Shown here: piece after piece, positions 41,628-50,508 of the stretch
How the letters are laid out: each line of letters begins with the position of its first letter
How positions within the stretch are numbered: the stretch's first letter is position 1
Assembly: GCF_009865135.1 (NCBI RefSeq)
Contig: NZ_WWGH01000002.1
Coordinates: 62,001-126,000 of the forward strand
Length of the DNA stretch: 64,000 bases
From: Streptomyces sp. SID8374
GTDB taxonomy: Bacteria; Actinomycetota; Actinomycetes; Streptomycetales; Streptomycetaceae
Reading direction: 5' to 3'
Translations under genes and position numbers: made by a program
The notes under the pieces: generated by a model
The model's input: the letters and a program-made list of their open reading frames with translations, nothing else
What the model was told of the DNA's origin: nothing
The model's database searches: none

Positions 41628-42392
41628 TTACAGCACCTTCGACAGGAACGCCTTCGTCCGGTCCTGCTGCGGGTTGCCCAGCACATCGCGCGGGTGGCCG
41701 GACTCGACCACCACGCCGTCGTCCATGAAGACCAGCGCGTCACCGACCTCGCGGGCGAAGCCCATCTCGTGGGTGACGACGATCATCGTCATGCCGTCCT
41801 CGGCCAGACCGCGCATGACGTCCAGGACATCGCCCACCAGCTCCGGGTCGAGCGCGGAGGTCGGCTCGTCGAAGAGCATCAGCTTCGGCTCCATCGCCAG
41901 CGCGCGGGCGATGGCGACGCGCTGCTGCTGGCCGCCGGAGAGCTGGGTGGGGTAGTTCTTCGCCTTGTCGGCGAGGCCCACCCGGTCCAGCAGCTTCTCG
42001 GCGCGGGCCCGGGCCACGGCCTTGGCCTCGCCCTTGACCTGGATCGGCGCCTCCATGACGTTCTCGAGCGCCGTCATGTGCGGGAAGAGGTTGAAGCGCT
42101 GGAAGACCATGCCGATCTCGCGGCGCTGGAGGGCGACCTCGCTGTCCTTGAGCTCGTAGAGCTTGTCGCCCTTCTGCCGGTAGCCGACCAGCTCGCCGTC
42201 GACCGAGAGCCGGCCGGCGTTGATCTGCTCCAGGTGGTTGATGCACCGCAGGAAGGTGGACTTGCCGGAGCCGGACGGGCCGATCAGGCAGAACACCTCA
42301 CGCGGGGCGACCTCCAGGTCGATGCCCTTGAGGATGTGGGCGGCGCCGAAGGACTTGTGGACGCCCTCGGCCTTCACCATGGGGGTGGTCAT
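41628..42392 (-). CDS. Polar amino-acid ABC transporter ATP-binding protein
   Basis: A 254-residue ATPase of the GlnQ/GluA group. Walker A is IGPSGSGKSTFLRC, the Q-loop is GMVFQRFNLFPHMTALENV, the signature is LSGGQQQRVAIARAL and Walker B is LMLFDEPTSALDPE. ATG 42392 overlaps the permease TGA (4 bp), placing it third in a binding-protein/permease/ATPase operon. The residue pattern fits uptake of a polar amino acid, probably glutamate-like. Confidence 0.93.
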   Translation of the reverse strand: MTTPMVKAEGVHKSFGAAHILKGIDLEVAPREVFCLIGPSGSGKSTFLRCINHLEQINAGRLSVDGELVGYRQKGDKLYELKDSEVALQRREIGMVFQRFNLFPHMTALENVMEAPIQVKGEAKAVARARAEKLLDRVGLADKAKNYPTQLSGGQQQRVAIARALAMEPKLMLFDEPTSALDPELVGDVLDVMRGLAEDGMTMIVVTHEMGFAREVGDALVFMDDGVVVESGHPRDVLGNPQQDRTKAFLSKVL

Positions 42393-43357
42393 GCGGAGAC
42401 ACCTCCGGAGGGCCGGTTGCTGAAGGAGGCGAGGTTCACCTTGATGCGCTGGAGCGGCGTGAGCGGCAGCGAGCGCAGCGAGCCGCGGGCGTAGCGGCGC
42501 TCCAGGTAGTACTGGCCGACGCTGAACACGCTGGTCATCACGATGTACCAGATGGACGCGACGAACAGCATCTCCATGACCGCGTACGACGTGGAGCCGA
42601 TCTGCGAGGTGGAGCGGAGCAGCTCGTTGTAGGTGACCGCGTAGACCAGGGAGGAGGTCTTGAGCATGTTGATGAACTCGTTGCCGGTCGGCGGGATGAT
42701 CACCCGCAGCGCCTGCGGCAGGACCACGCGGCGCATGGTCTTCGCCTGGGTCATACCGAGCGCGTGCGACGCCTCGGTCTGGCCCTCGTCCACCGACTGG
42801 ATGCCGGCGCGGCAGATCTCCGCCATGTAGGCGGCCTCGTTCAGGGCGAGCCCCAGCAGGGCGCACATGAACGGGGTCATGACGTCCGTCATCTCGTCCT
42901 TGTAGATGAACGGGATGTTCAGGACCGGGAAGATCAGCGCCAGGTTGAACCAGAGCAGCAGCTGGACGTAGACCGGGGTGCCCCGGAAGAACCAGATGTA
43001 CAGCCAGGCGACCCAGCTGGTGACCGGGTTCTTCGAGAGCCGCATCACGGCCAGGATCACACCGAGGATCACGCCGAGCACCATGGCCAGGACGCTGATC
43101 AGCAGGGTGCGGCCGGCTCCGGCGACGACGTTCTTGTCGAACAGCTTGTCGCCGACGGCGTGCCACTGGATGTTGCCCTGCGAGAAGGCGTAGGCGAGGG
43201 CCACGAGGAGGCCGATGACCACGATGCCGCTGATCCAGCGGCCGACATGGCGGACCGGGATGGCCTTGATGTTCTCCGGGGCCGTGGTGGCGCCCTTGGA
43301 GACGGACACCTGGCCGGCCGGTGAGCCGGGGGGTGTCTTGTCGAACTTGTCAGTCAT
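42389..43357 (-). CDS. Polar amino-acid ABC transporter permease
   Basis: A 322-residue HisM-type permease. A polar N-terminus (1-38) precedes five to six helices; the EAA loop is GQTEASHALGMTQAKTMRRV and the family FFRGTPVYVQLLLW is present. Only one permease gene occurs, so the channel would be a homodimer. A basic C-terminal tail LQRIKVNLASF closes it. It is the middle gene of the operon. Confidence 0.92.
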   Translation of the reverse strand: MTDKFDKTPPGSPAGQVSVSKGATTAPENIKAIPVRHVGRWISGIVVIGLLVALAYAFSQGNIQWHAVGDKLFDKNVVAGAGRTLLISVLAMVLGVILGVILAVMRLSKNPVTSWVAWLYIWFFRGTPVYVQLLLWFNLALIFPVLNIPFIYKDEMTDVMTPFMCALLGLALNEAAYMAEICRAGIQSVDEGQTEASHALGMTQAKTMRRVVLPQALRVIIPPTGNEFINMLKTSSLVYAVTYNELLRSTSQIGSTSYAVMEMLFVASIWYIVMTSVFSVGQYYLERRYARGSLRSLPLTPLQRIKVNLASFSNRPSGGVSA

Positions 43358-43385
43358 CGTGACTGCCCTTCGGTGAAGCGTCCGG

Positions 43386-44348
43386 TCACTTGCCGCCGTT
43401 GATGGCGGCCTTGTCGATCGCTCCCGTGCCGGCGCCCCACTTGTCGAGCACCTTCTTGTACGAACCGTCGGCGATGATCGCGTCGACGGCCTCCTTCAGG
43501 GCGTCCCGGAGACCGGTGTTGTCCTTCTTGACGGCGATGCCGAACGGGCCCGCGTCGATCTGCTCGCCGACGACCTCGAAGGCGTTGCCGCCGTCGGCCT
43601 TGCGGGCCAGGTCGACCGCGACCGGGTAGTCGTTGACACCGGCGACCGCACCGCCGGACTTGACCCGGGTCTGGGCCTCGGTGTCGTTCTCGAACGACTC
43701 GATCTTGACCGCCTTCTTGCCGCCGTCCGTACACGCCTTGGACTGCTTCTTGAGGGCTTCCTCGTAGGTGGTGCCGCGCTGGACGGCGGCGGTCTTCCCG
43801 CAGAGGTCCTCGATGGACTTGATGTTCTGCGGGTTGCCCTTCTTCGTGTACACGGCGGTGCCGGCCAGGAAGTAGTCGACGAAGTCGACGCCCTCGCCCA
43901 GCTTCTTGCCGGAGTCGTCCAGGCCCTCCTGGCGCTGCTTGTTGTCCGTGATGGACGACATGGCGATGTCGTGGCGGCCGGAGTTCAGGGCGGTGATCAG
44001 CCCGTCGAAGGAGCCGGAGGTGAACTCGAACTTCACACCCAGCTGCTTGCCGAGGGCCTCGGCGATGTCGGGGTCGACGCCCACGATCTTGCCGTTCTCG
44101 ACGGACTCCATCGGGGCGTACTCGGCGTTCGTGCCGACCTTGATGACACCCGACTTCTGGTACTTCGCCGGCAGCTTGGCGAAGAGCGGGGCGCCGGCCT
44201 TGGTGGCCGTGCTGTCGCCGCCCTCCGAGGAGGCGCTCTCGGTCTGGTCGCCGCAGGCGGTGAGCAGCAGGGTGCCGGCGACCGCGATGGCGCCGACCGC
44301 CGCAATCCGGGACTTGGCGGTCTTACGACGCATGATGCTTGCGGTCAT
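43386..44348 (-). CDS. Amino-acid ABC transporter substrate-binding lipoprotein
   Basis: A 320-residue SBP_bac_3 lipoprotein. The signal peptide has a lipobox LLLTACGD with Cys at residue 32. The binding fold begins VIKVGTNAEYAPMESVENG and includes GSFDGLITALNSGRHDIAMS and CGKTAAVQRGTTYEEA. Start ATG 44348 has GGAGG 8 nt upstream; the longer frame is unsupported. First gene of the importer operon. Confidence 0.92.
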   Translation of the reverse strand: MTASIMRRKTAKSRIAAVGAIAVAGTLLLTACGDQTESASSEGGDSTATKAGAPLFAKLPAKYQKSGVIKVGTNAEYAPMESVENGKIVGVDPDIAEALGKQLGVKFEFTSGSFDGLITALNSGRHDIAMSSITDNKQRQEGLDDSGKKLGEGVDFVDYFLAGTAVYTKKGNPQNIKSIEDLCGKTAAVQRGTTYEEALKKQSKACTDGGKKAVKIESFENDTEAQTRVKSGGAVAGVNDYPVAVDLARKADGGNAFEVVGEQIDAGPFGIAVKKDNTGLRDALKEAVDAIIADGSYKKVLDKWGAGTGAIDKAAINGGK

Positions 44349-44875
44349 GTCGGGATCCTCCGGCAGGTGAGGGTTGAGGGTGCTTTCTGGGCGGCTTGGC
44401 ACGCACCTTCGAGTGTCGCCACCTTGTGTTGTGACGGCATCCTGCCATTCGGATTGGCAGATTCAGGGGCCCAGCCATGTCAAAATCGGATAACGGGCGA
44501 CCCCCGAACTCGCGTGGCCGGTACCTCGGGGCCGGACCATCTGTCGCGAAAGCTCCCCACCACCGGAGAATCTCCGGCGCGCCTCCTCTGCCGGGCGGCA
44601 TTTATGCCGGTTTGCCGACTTGTCCAGATATTCGACTATGAGTCACGTCACCGCACCGGAATGGACTCGTGCGGGAGCGGGTTGGTCCGGTAAGAAAGAC
44701 GTTTACACCCCTCATCCGGGGCTCAGGGCGCGTGTGCGGCGCGCCCGCGCGTATGTACCTCTCCCTGCCAGGGCGGGCCAACCGCTCGGCGCAGGGCACG
44801 TACGCGGTGCCCGCCCACCCCTCCTCAACCAGGAGTGGCCACCCTCAAACGATGAAGACTTAAGGGGTCAACACC
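44349..44875. promoter_or_regulatory. Divergent promoter region between the importer and malic enzyme
   Basis: This 527-bp gap holds no credible gene. It contains a perfect 15-bp palindrome CCGGAGAATCTCCGG at 44563-44577 and a CCTTCGAGTGTCGCC stretch near the transporter start. The part 44620-44875 is moderately GC-rich with a TGAAGACTTAAGGGG ribosome-site region before malic enzyme. No known operator is recognised. Confidence 0.5.
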
Positions 44876-46117
44876 ATGGCAGCGGAGATCGTCAATCCTC
44901 GCAGCGACAGCAGTACCGACAGTGGCATCCAGCGCACGAGCGCAGCGGACACCGGGGCCGACGAGCCCTTCGATCCGGCCTTCGCCCTCCACCGCGGAGG
45001 GAAGATGGCCGTGCAGTCCACCGTCCCGATCCGGGACAAGGACGACCTTTCCCTGGCCTACACACCCGGCGTGGCCAAAGTGTGCAGCGCCATCGCCGAC
45101 AACCCCGAGCTCGTCCACGACTACACCTGGAAGTCCCAGGTCGTGGCCGTCGTGACGGACGGCACCGCCGTGCTCGGCCTCGGTGACATCGGGCCCGAGG
45201 CGTCCCTCCCCGTGATGGAGGGCAAGGCCATCCTCTTCAAGCAGTTCGGCGGCGTCGACGCGGTGCCGATCGCGCTGGCGACGACCGACGCGGACGAGAT
45301 CGTCGACACCGTCGTCCGGCTCGCCCCCTCCTTCGGCGGGGTGAACCTGGAGGACATCTCGGCCCCCCGCTGCTTCGAGATCGAGCGCAAGCTCCAGGAG
45401 CGGCTGGACATCCCCGTCTTCCACGACGACCAGCACGGCACCGCCGTCGTCACCCTCGCCGCCCTGCGCAACGCGGCCAAGCTCTCCGGGCGCACGCTCG
45501 GTGACCTGCGCGGTGTCATCTCCGGCGCGGGCGCGGCGGGCGTGGCCATCGCCAAGTTCCTGCTGGAGGCCGGCATCGGCGATGTCGCGGTGGCCGACCG
45601 CAAGGGCGTCGTCAGCCGGGACCGGGACGACCTGACCGACGTCAAGCGCGAGCTGGCCGAGCTGACCAACCGGGCCGGGATCTCCGGTTCGCTGGAGAAG
45701 GCGCTGGCCGGTGCGGACGTGTTCATCGGTGTCTCCGGCGGTACGGTGCCGGAGGCGGCGGTGGCGTCGATGGCGCCCGGTGCGTACGTCTTCGCCATGG
45801 CCAACCCGAACCCGGAGGTCCACCCCGAGATCGCGCACAAGTACGCGGCCGTGGTGGCGACCGGGCGGTCCGACTTCCCGAACCAGATCAACAACGTGCT
45901 GGCGTTCCCGGGGATCTTCGCCGGGGCGCTCCAGGTGCGGGCCTCGCGGATCACGGAGGGGATGAAGATCGCGGCGGCGAACGCGCTGGCCGATGTGGTC
46001 GGCGATGAGCTGGCGGCGGACTACGTGATTCCTTCGCCGTTCGACGAGCGGGTGGCTCCTGCGGTGACCGCCGCGGTGGCCGCGGCCGCTCGGGCCGAGG
46101 GCGTGGCTCGGCGCTGA
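44876..46117 (+). CDS. Malic enzyme
   Basis: A 413-residue malate dehydrogenase (oxaloacetate-decarboxylating) of the bacterial small type. It has DLSLAYTPGVAKVCSAI, the catalytic VFHDDQHGTAVVTLAALRNA, the NAD(P)-loop VISGAGAAGVAIAKFLLEAG and MANPNPEVHP. I recall that S. coelicolor has NAD- and NADP-dependent malic enzymes and that this position carries the NADP form, but cofactor choice is not proven here. It gives pyruvate and reducing power from malate. Confidence 0.93.
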   Translation: MAAEIVNPRSDSSTDSGIQRTSAADTGADEPFDPAFALHRGGKMAVQSTVPIRDKDDLSLAYTPGVAKVCSAIADNPELVHDYTWKSQVVAVVTDGTAVLGLGDIGPEASLPVMEGKAILFKQFGGVDAVPIALATTDADEIVDTVVRLAPSFGGVNLEDISAPRCFEIERKLQERLDIPVFHDDQHGTAVVTLAALRNAAKLSGRTLGDLRGVISGAGAAGVAIAKFLLEAGIGDVAVADRKGVVSRDRDDLTDVKRELAELTNRAGISGSLEKALAGADVFIGVSGGTVPEAAVASMAPGAYVFAMANPNPEVHPEIAHKYAAVVATGRSDFPNQINNVLAFPGIFAGALQVRASRITEGMKIAAANALADVVGDELAADYVIPSPFDERVAPAVTAAVAAAARAEGVARR

Positions 46118-46157
46118 CGGTGGGCGTGTGCGTGTGGGGGTGCCTGCACGTGTGATG

Positions 46158-46188
46158 GGGCGGGGTCCGGTTGGTACGGGCCCCGCCC
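46158..46188 (+). terminator. Terminator after malic enzyme
   Basis: A 12-bp GC-rich stem (46158-46169 and 46177-46188, one G-T pair) with a 7-nt loop, followed by CTCTCTTCTT. It lies 41 bp after the malic enzyme stop. Confidence 0.8.
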
Positions 46189-46230
46189 TCTCTTCTTCGG
46201 GCCCCCGGGGCGCTGCCCCGGACCCCGCTC

Positions 46231-46300
46231 CTCAAGCGCCGGAGGGGCTTGAATGCGGCCCCGGCCCATTGAGTGCGGGAGAGGCTTGAACTGGCCGCCG
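46231..46300. repeat. Dispersed intergenic repeat (second locus)
   Basis: CTCAAGCGCCGGAGGGGCTTGA (46231-46252) is the reverse form of the unit seen three times after dasD. A degraded relative with TTGAGTGCGGGAGAGGCTTGAA follows at about 46269-46290, and CGGGGCGCTGCCCCGGACCCC precedes it, another common Streptomyces intergenic word. Confidence 0.65.
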
Positions 46301-46412
46301 GAGGCGCTGGGTGAGGTCCCGAGGGGTAGGGGGCGCGCAGGGGCCGGCAGGTTGGTGTGTGTCACATGCGTAAGCGGTTACGTCCCCGCGCCGCCCGGCC
46401 TATCGTCTAGCC

Positions 46413-47381
46413 ATGTTCGCCGCCTACGCAGCCCGCATCGACCCCGACCAGCCTCTCGACGGCCTTGAGCTGGGTGAACGCCCGGCGCCCGGGGCGCGTG
46501 CCGGATGGAGCACCATCACCGTCCGGGCCGCCTCCCTCAACCACCACGACCTCTGGTCGCTGCGGGGCGTGGGCCTCGCCGAGGACCGGCTTCCGATGAT
46601 CCTCGGCTGCGACGCGGCCGGTGTCGACGAGGACGGCAACGAGGTCGTCCTGCACTCCGTGATCGGCCAGTCCGGGCACGGGGTCGGGCCGAAGGAGCCG
46701 CGCTCCATCCTCACCGAGCGCTACCAGGGCACCTTCGCCGAGCAGGTCGCCGTGCCCACCTGGAACGTACTGCCCAAGCCGAAGGAGCTCTCCTTCGAGG
46801 AGGCCGCCTGTCTGCCGACCGCCTGGCTCACCGCGTACCGGATGCTCTTCACCAACGCCGGTGTCCGGCCGGGTGATTCCGTGCTCGTGCAGGGCGCGGG
46901 CGGCGGGGTCGCCACCGCCGCGATCGTGCTCGGGAAGGCCGCCGGGCTCCGGGTCTTCGCCACCAGCCGCGACGAGACCCGGCGCAAGCGGGCCGTGGAG
47001 CTCGGCGCACTGGAGGCCTACGAGCCCGGGGCGCGGCTCCCGCAGCGGGTGGACGCCGTCATCGAGACCGTCGGCGCCGCCACCTGGTCCCACTCCGTGA
47101 AGTCGCTGCGCCCCGGCGGCACCCTCGTCATCTCCGGGGCCACCAGCGGTGACCGGCCCGCGCACGCCGAGCTGACCCGGATCTTCTTCCTGGAGCTGAA
47201 GGTCGTCGGCTCCACCATGGGCACCAAGGACGAGCTGGAGGACCTGCTGGCCTTCTGCGCGACCACCGGCGTACGGCCGGTCATCGACGAGGTACTGCCG
47301 CTGGACCGGGCCCGTGAGGGGTTCCAGCGGCTGGCCGACGGCGAGCAGTTCGGGAAGATCGTGCTCCGGCCGGCGGAGTGA
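46413..47381 (+). CDS. Zinc-type alcohol dehydrogenase/quinone oxidoreductase family protein
   Basis: A 322-residue MDR-family oxidoreductase. The cofactor loop is VLVQGAGGGVATAAIVLGKA and the family start SLNHHDLWSLRGVGL and ILGCDAAGVDEDGN are visible. Structural zinc Cys residues are lacking, so it is more like a zinc-independent reductase. NADPH use is suggested by TSRDETRRKRA. The substrate is unknown. Confidence 0.87.
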   Translation: MFAAYAARIDPDQPLDGLELGERPAPGARAGWSTITVRAASLNHHDLWSLRGVGLAEDRLPMILGCDAAGVDEDGNEVVLHSVIGQSGHGVGPKEPRSILTERYQGTFAEQVAVPTWNVLPKPKELSFEEAACLPTAWLTAYRMLFTNAGVRPGDSVLVQGAGGGVATAAIVLGKAAGLRVFATSRDETRRKRAVELGALEAYEPGARLPQRVDAVIETVGAATWSHSVKSLRPGGTLVISGATSGDRPAHAELTRIFFLELKVVGSTMGTKDELEDLLAFCATTGVRPVIDEVLPLDRAREGFQRLADGEQFGKIVLRPAE

Positions 47382-47437
47382 CCCCGTAGAACCCGTCAGC
47401 TCCCCATACTTGAATAAGTGTCAGCTTTGCTGATGGG

Positions 47438-48892
47438 ATGCCGCCCATGCGTATGGGCAGAGCACTCATAGCACTTGTCGTCGCGTCCGTTCTCGCGGCG
47501 GGGGCCCTCGCTCCCGCCGCCTCGGCGCGCCCCGCACCCGTCCCCGCGCCCCCGGCCTCGTACGAGCACTCCATCCCGCCCCTGACCGACAGTCGGGGCC
47601 GCACCCTCACCCTGCGCGGCTGGAACGTCGAGGACAAGGCGAACCGGGGCGAGGCCGCGCTCAGCGCCATCACCGAACGCCACTTCCGCGACCTGCGGGC
47701 CAACGGGTTCAACTTCGCCCGGCTGCTGGTCTTCTGGGACGACCTGGAGCCCCGGCGCGGCCGGTACAGCGAGCGCTATCTCCGGAAGATCGAACGCATC
47801 CTCGGCTGGGCGCACCGGCACCGCATCCATGTCCTCATCGACGCCCACCAGGACGTCTTCGGGCCCGCCTTCGGCCACCGCGGCATCCCGGAGTGGGCCA
47901 CCAGGACCGACGGGCTGCCGTTCAGGCCGAACCCCGACGACTGGTTCTCCGAGTATTTCGAGCCCGCCGTCCAGCGGGCCTTCACCCACCTCTACGAGGA
48001 CCCCGACCTGCGGCGCGCCCAGGCCGCCATGTGGCAGGTCCTCGCCGAACGCTTCCGCCACCACCCGGCCGTCATCGGCTACGACCTGATCAACGAGCCG
48101 ATGGGGGAGCTGCGCGAGGGCGAGGACCTGGCGACCGCCGCCCGCCGCATCGAGGCCCAGCACCTCACCCCGATGTACAACCGCCTCGCCCGCGCCATCC
48201 GGGCCAAGGACCGCTCCACCTGGCTCTTCGTCGAACCGACCCCCATCGTCGGTGAGGGCGTGCCCACCGGACTCGGCCGGATCCATGACAGCCGGACCGT
48301 GTACGCGCCGCACTTCTACAACACCGCCATGGAGGCGGGCGCGGACTACGACCCGGACGCCGGGTGGATCGAGGCGTACGAGGCCGCCGTCACCGCCTAC
48401 CCGGCCCGTTACCGGATGCCCGTGGTCGTCGGCGAGTGGGGGCCGCTCAACAACTCCCTCCCCAACATGGGCCGCTTCTACCGCGAGGCCGTCACCTCCC
48501 TCAACCGCTACAGCTCCGGCTGGGCCGGGTACGTCTGGTGCTACGGCGGCGGCTACTGCGCGGTGGACGAGCGCGGCCGCTTCCGTACGAACAAGGAGCG
48601 GACGGCGACCCCGTACGCCCCAGCGGTCGCGGGGACGGTCCGCTCCGACACGTACGACGCCGTCGACCGCTCCTACCGGCTCGCCTACCGGGCCGCCGTG
48701 CGTCCCGGGATCACGGAGCTGTCCCTGCCGCCCTCCACCCGGGGCTGGCGGGTCTCCGTCACCGGCCGGGGCGCCCGTGCCCTCGGCAAGGCGCCGCACG
48801 GGGGGCGGCTGACCGTGCCGGCGTGGCCGGGGGCGGAGGTGGTGGTCACCGTGCGGGAGGCTGGCCCGTATGGACGAACTGACCGCCCCTGA
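47438..48892 (+). CDS. Secreted GH5 endoglycosylceramidase-like hydrolase
   Basis: A 484-residue secreted enzyme with a signal peptide (about 1-31, ending PAASARPAP). The GH5 core shows LRGWNVEDKAN, ANGFNFARLLVFWDDLEP, VLIDAHQDVF, the acid/base Glu in YDLINEPMGEL and the nucleophile Glu in VVVGEWGPLNN. These match endoglycosylceramidases, which release glycans from glycolipids; the exact lipid target is unknown. The last 90 residues form a small beta domain. It overlaps the next gene by 23 bp. Confidence 0.9.
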   Translation: MPPMRMGRALIALVVASVLAAGALAPAASARPAPVPAPPASYEHSIPPLTDSRGRTLTLRGWNVEDKANRGEAALSAITERHFRDLRANGFNFARLLVFWDDLEPRRGRYSERYLRKIERILGWAHRHRIHVLIDAHQDVFGPAFGHRGIPEWATRTDGLPFRPNPDDWFSEYFEPAVQRAFTHLYEDPDLRRAQAAMWQVLAERFRHHPAVIGYDLINEPMGELREGEDLATAARRIEAQHLTPMYNRLARAIRAKDRSTWLFVEPTPIVGEGVPTGLGRIHDSRTVYAPHFYNTAMEAGADYDPDAGWIEAYEAAVTAYPARYRMPVVVGEWGPLNNSLPNMGRFYREAVTSLNRYSSGWAGYVWCYGGGYCAVDERGRFRTNKERTATPYAPAVAGTVRSDTYDAVDRSYRLAYRAAVRPGITELSLPPSTRGWRVSVTGRGARALGKAPHGGRLTVPAWPGAEVVVTVREAGPYGRTDRP

Positions 48893-49409
48893 AGGGTTCC
48901 TGCTGCGCCCCTGGCTCCCCGCCGACGCCTCCGCCGTACTCCGCGCCTTCGCCCCGGCCGAGATGGACCGCCAGAGCGACCGGCCCGTCGCCGACCGGGC
49001 CGGGGCGCTGGCCTGGATCGCGGACCGTACGCGGGAGAGGGGGGCCCGGACCGGCTACTCCTGGGCAGTGGTGGGGGAGGAGGGCGAGGCGCTAGGCTGT
49101 GTGGCCGTCCGTGCCGTCAACCTGGCCCATGGCACCGGCTGGGTCTCCTACTGGACCACCGAGGCGGCGCGCGGCCGGGGCGTTGCCCCCGCCGGGGTGC
49201 GGGCGCTGGCGCGGTGGGCGTTCGGCGAGCTCGGGCTGTACCGGCTGGAGCTGGGCCACCGGACCGACAACCCCGCCTCCTGCCGGGTCGCCGTACGGGC
49301 CGGGTTCGCGCCCGAAGGGATCGAGAGGGCCAAGCTGCGCTACGGCGACCAGCGGTACGACGTGGAGCGGCATGCCCGGCTCGCGGACGATGGTGTCAAC
49401 TTTGATTGA
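48870..49409 (+). CDS. GNAT-family N-acetyltransferase (RimJ/L-like)
   Basis: A 179-residue acetyltransferase. Motif A is WTTEAARGRGVAPAGVRALA and motif B is RLELGHRTDNPASCRVAVRAGF; it starts FLLRPWLPADASAVLRAF as in ribosomal-protein acetylases. It overlaps the GH5 gene by 23 bp, so it is probably in that operon. The substrate is unknown. Confidence 0.85.
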   Translation: MDELTAPEGFLLRPWLPADASAVLRAFAPAEMDRQSDRPVADRAGALAWIADRTRERGARTGYSWAVVGEEGEALGCVAVRAVNLAHGTGWVSYWTTEAARGRGVAPAGVRALARWAFGELGLYRLELGHRTDNPASCRVAVRAGFAPEGIERAKLRYGDQRYDVERHARLADDGVNFD

Positions 49410-49437
49410 CGACTGAGTGGTGTCAATGTACGTTGAC
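49395..49437 (+). promoter_or_regulatory. Twin GTCAA-N6-TTGAC operators
   Basis: Two identical-arm palindromes, GTCAA-CTTTGA-TTGAC (49395-49410) and GTCAA-TGTACG-TTGAC (49422-49437), with centres 27 bp apart. The second ends 3 bp before the ATG of a small HTH gene; the first covers the last codons and stop of the GNAT gene. No ribosome site fits between operator and ATG, so the HTH message may be leaderless or weakly translated. The arrangement is typical of autoregulation by a dimeric HTH protein. Confidence 0.7.
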
Positions 49438-49440
49438 GCC

Positions 49441-49650
49441 ATGACCGAAGCAACGGATCTGGCCGCACGCGCCGGTGACCGCGACCCGCGCGTCGGGCTG
49501 CGGGCGGTGGCAGCGCTGCGGCGGCTGCTGGAGCAGCTCGAAGCCGTACAGGTACGCAGTGCCCGCGTCCAGGGCTGGTCGTGGCAGGAGATCGCCGCCG
49601 AGCTGGGTGTCAGCCGGCAGGCCGTACACAAGAAGTACGGGAGGCGCTGA
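49441..49650 (+). CDS. Small HTH DNA-binding protein
   Basis: A 69-residue protein, essentially one helix-turn-helix: a helical N-terminus with LRAVAALRRLLEQLEAVQ followed by GWSWQEIAAELGVSRQAVHK and a basic end KKYGRR. ATG 49441 was chosen because the core begins with MTEATDLA; a start at 49417 would place the operator inside the gene. The TGA overlaps the ATG of the Clp-N gene by one base (TGATG), so the pair is coupled. This pair is widespread in actinobacteria; the target is unproven. Confidence 0.88.
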   Translation: MTEATDLAARAGDRDPRVGLRAVAALRRLLEQLEAVQVRSARVQGWSWQEIAAELGVSRQAVHKKYGRR

Positions 49651-50228
49651 TGTTCGAACGGTTCACCCATGGGGCCCGCGCGACCGTGAAGGGAGCCGTG
49701 GCGCAGGCGGAGCGCGTCGGGGCCGGGTCGGTCACCGAGGAACACCTGCTCCTCGCCCTGCTGGAACAGGAGGGCAGCCGGGCTTCCTTCGCCCTCGCCG
49801 CCCTCGGGCTGAGCGCCCGCCGCGCCTCCCTCGACGCCTCCTTCGCCGAGGCCCGCCGCCGGGGCGGGCTCACCAAGGCCGACACCGAGGCCCTCGCGGG
49901 GATCGGGATCGACGTCGACACCGTGGTGGGCCGGGTGGAGGGAGCACACGGCGAGGGCGCTCTCGCCGCCGGTCGGAGCGGCCGCCGCTGGTGGTCGGGG
50001 CACCGCCCCTTCACCCCGGGGGCCAAGACCATCCTGGAGAAGTCGCTACGGGTCGCGCTGGGGCGCGGCGACCGGTTCATCGGCGAGGAACACCTGCTCC
50101 TGGCCCTCACGGCGACGCCCGGAACCGTCGCCGACGTCCTCGCCGAGCACGGGGCGACGCACGCGACCGTGCACCGCGCGCTGTACGGGCCCGAGGCCGA
50201 GGGCCAGGGGTACGCCGAGGCGGGGTGA
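49650..50228 (+). CDS. Clp N-terminal-domain protein (stand-alone)
   Basis: A 192-residue protein with two Clp_N repeats (FERFTHGARATVKGAVAQAE with VTEEHLLLALLEQEGS, then RPFTPGAKTILEKSLRVALG with IGEEHLLLALTA) but no ATPase domain. In ClpA/ClpC these repeats receive substrates or adaptors. A free copy may bind the same partners or sense damage, and the coupled HTH suggests regulation of this pair. The C-terminal region is short and Gly-rich. The function is unproven. Confidence 0.88.
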   Translation: MFERFTHGARATVKGAVAQAERVGAGSVTEEHLLLALLEQEGSRASFALAALGLSARRASLDASFAEARRRGGLTKADTEALAGIGIDVDTVVGRVEGAHGEGALAAGRSGRRWWSGHRPFTPGAKTILEKSLRVALGRGDRFIGEEHLLLALTATPGTVADVLAEHGATHATVHRALYGPEAEGQGYAEAG

Positions 50229-50232
50229 GGAC

Positions 50233-50492
50233 GCGGACGGTGCGTACGGGGGCGGGCGCTCGTGCAGCGAGGGGCCCGTTCCCTGGGGCGCGTGCAGCTG
50301 GGGCCGCCCGCCCCTAGGTGTGCGGACAGTGCGTACGGGGGCGGGCGCCCGTGCAGCGAGGCGCCCGCTCCGGGGCGTGCGCAGCCGGGCCCTCGGGCCC
50401 CTGGGTGCCTCGTACGTAACCAGGCGCCCCCGGGGGGCGTGTGCAGTCAGGCCGCCCGGCCTTGGGCGCCTCGTACGCGACCAGGCGTCCGT
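50233..50492. repeat. Degenerate tandem repeats between the Clp-N and PadR genes
   Basis: Two copies of a 50-bp unit built on GCGGACxGTGCGTACGGGGG (50233-50282 and 50322-50372) alternate with three variants of a GTGCAG-x-GGGCCGCCCG unit. Two copies of CCTCGTACGxxACCAGGCG follow at about 50406 and 50470. The 280-bp gap has no credible gene on either strand; ORFs in it are by-products of GC richness. Confidence 0.65.
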
Positions 50493-50508
50493 CCCCTCAC
50501 CCCTCGGC

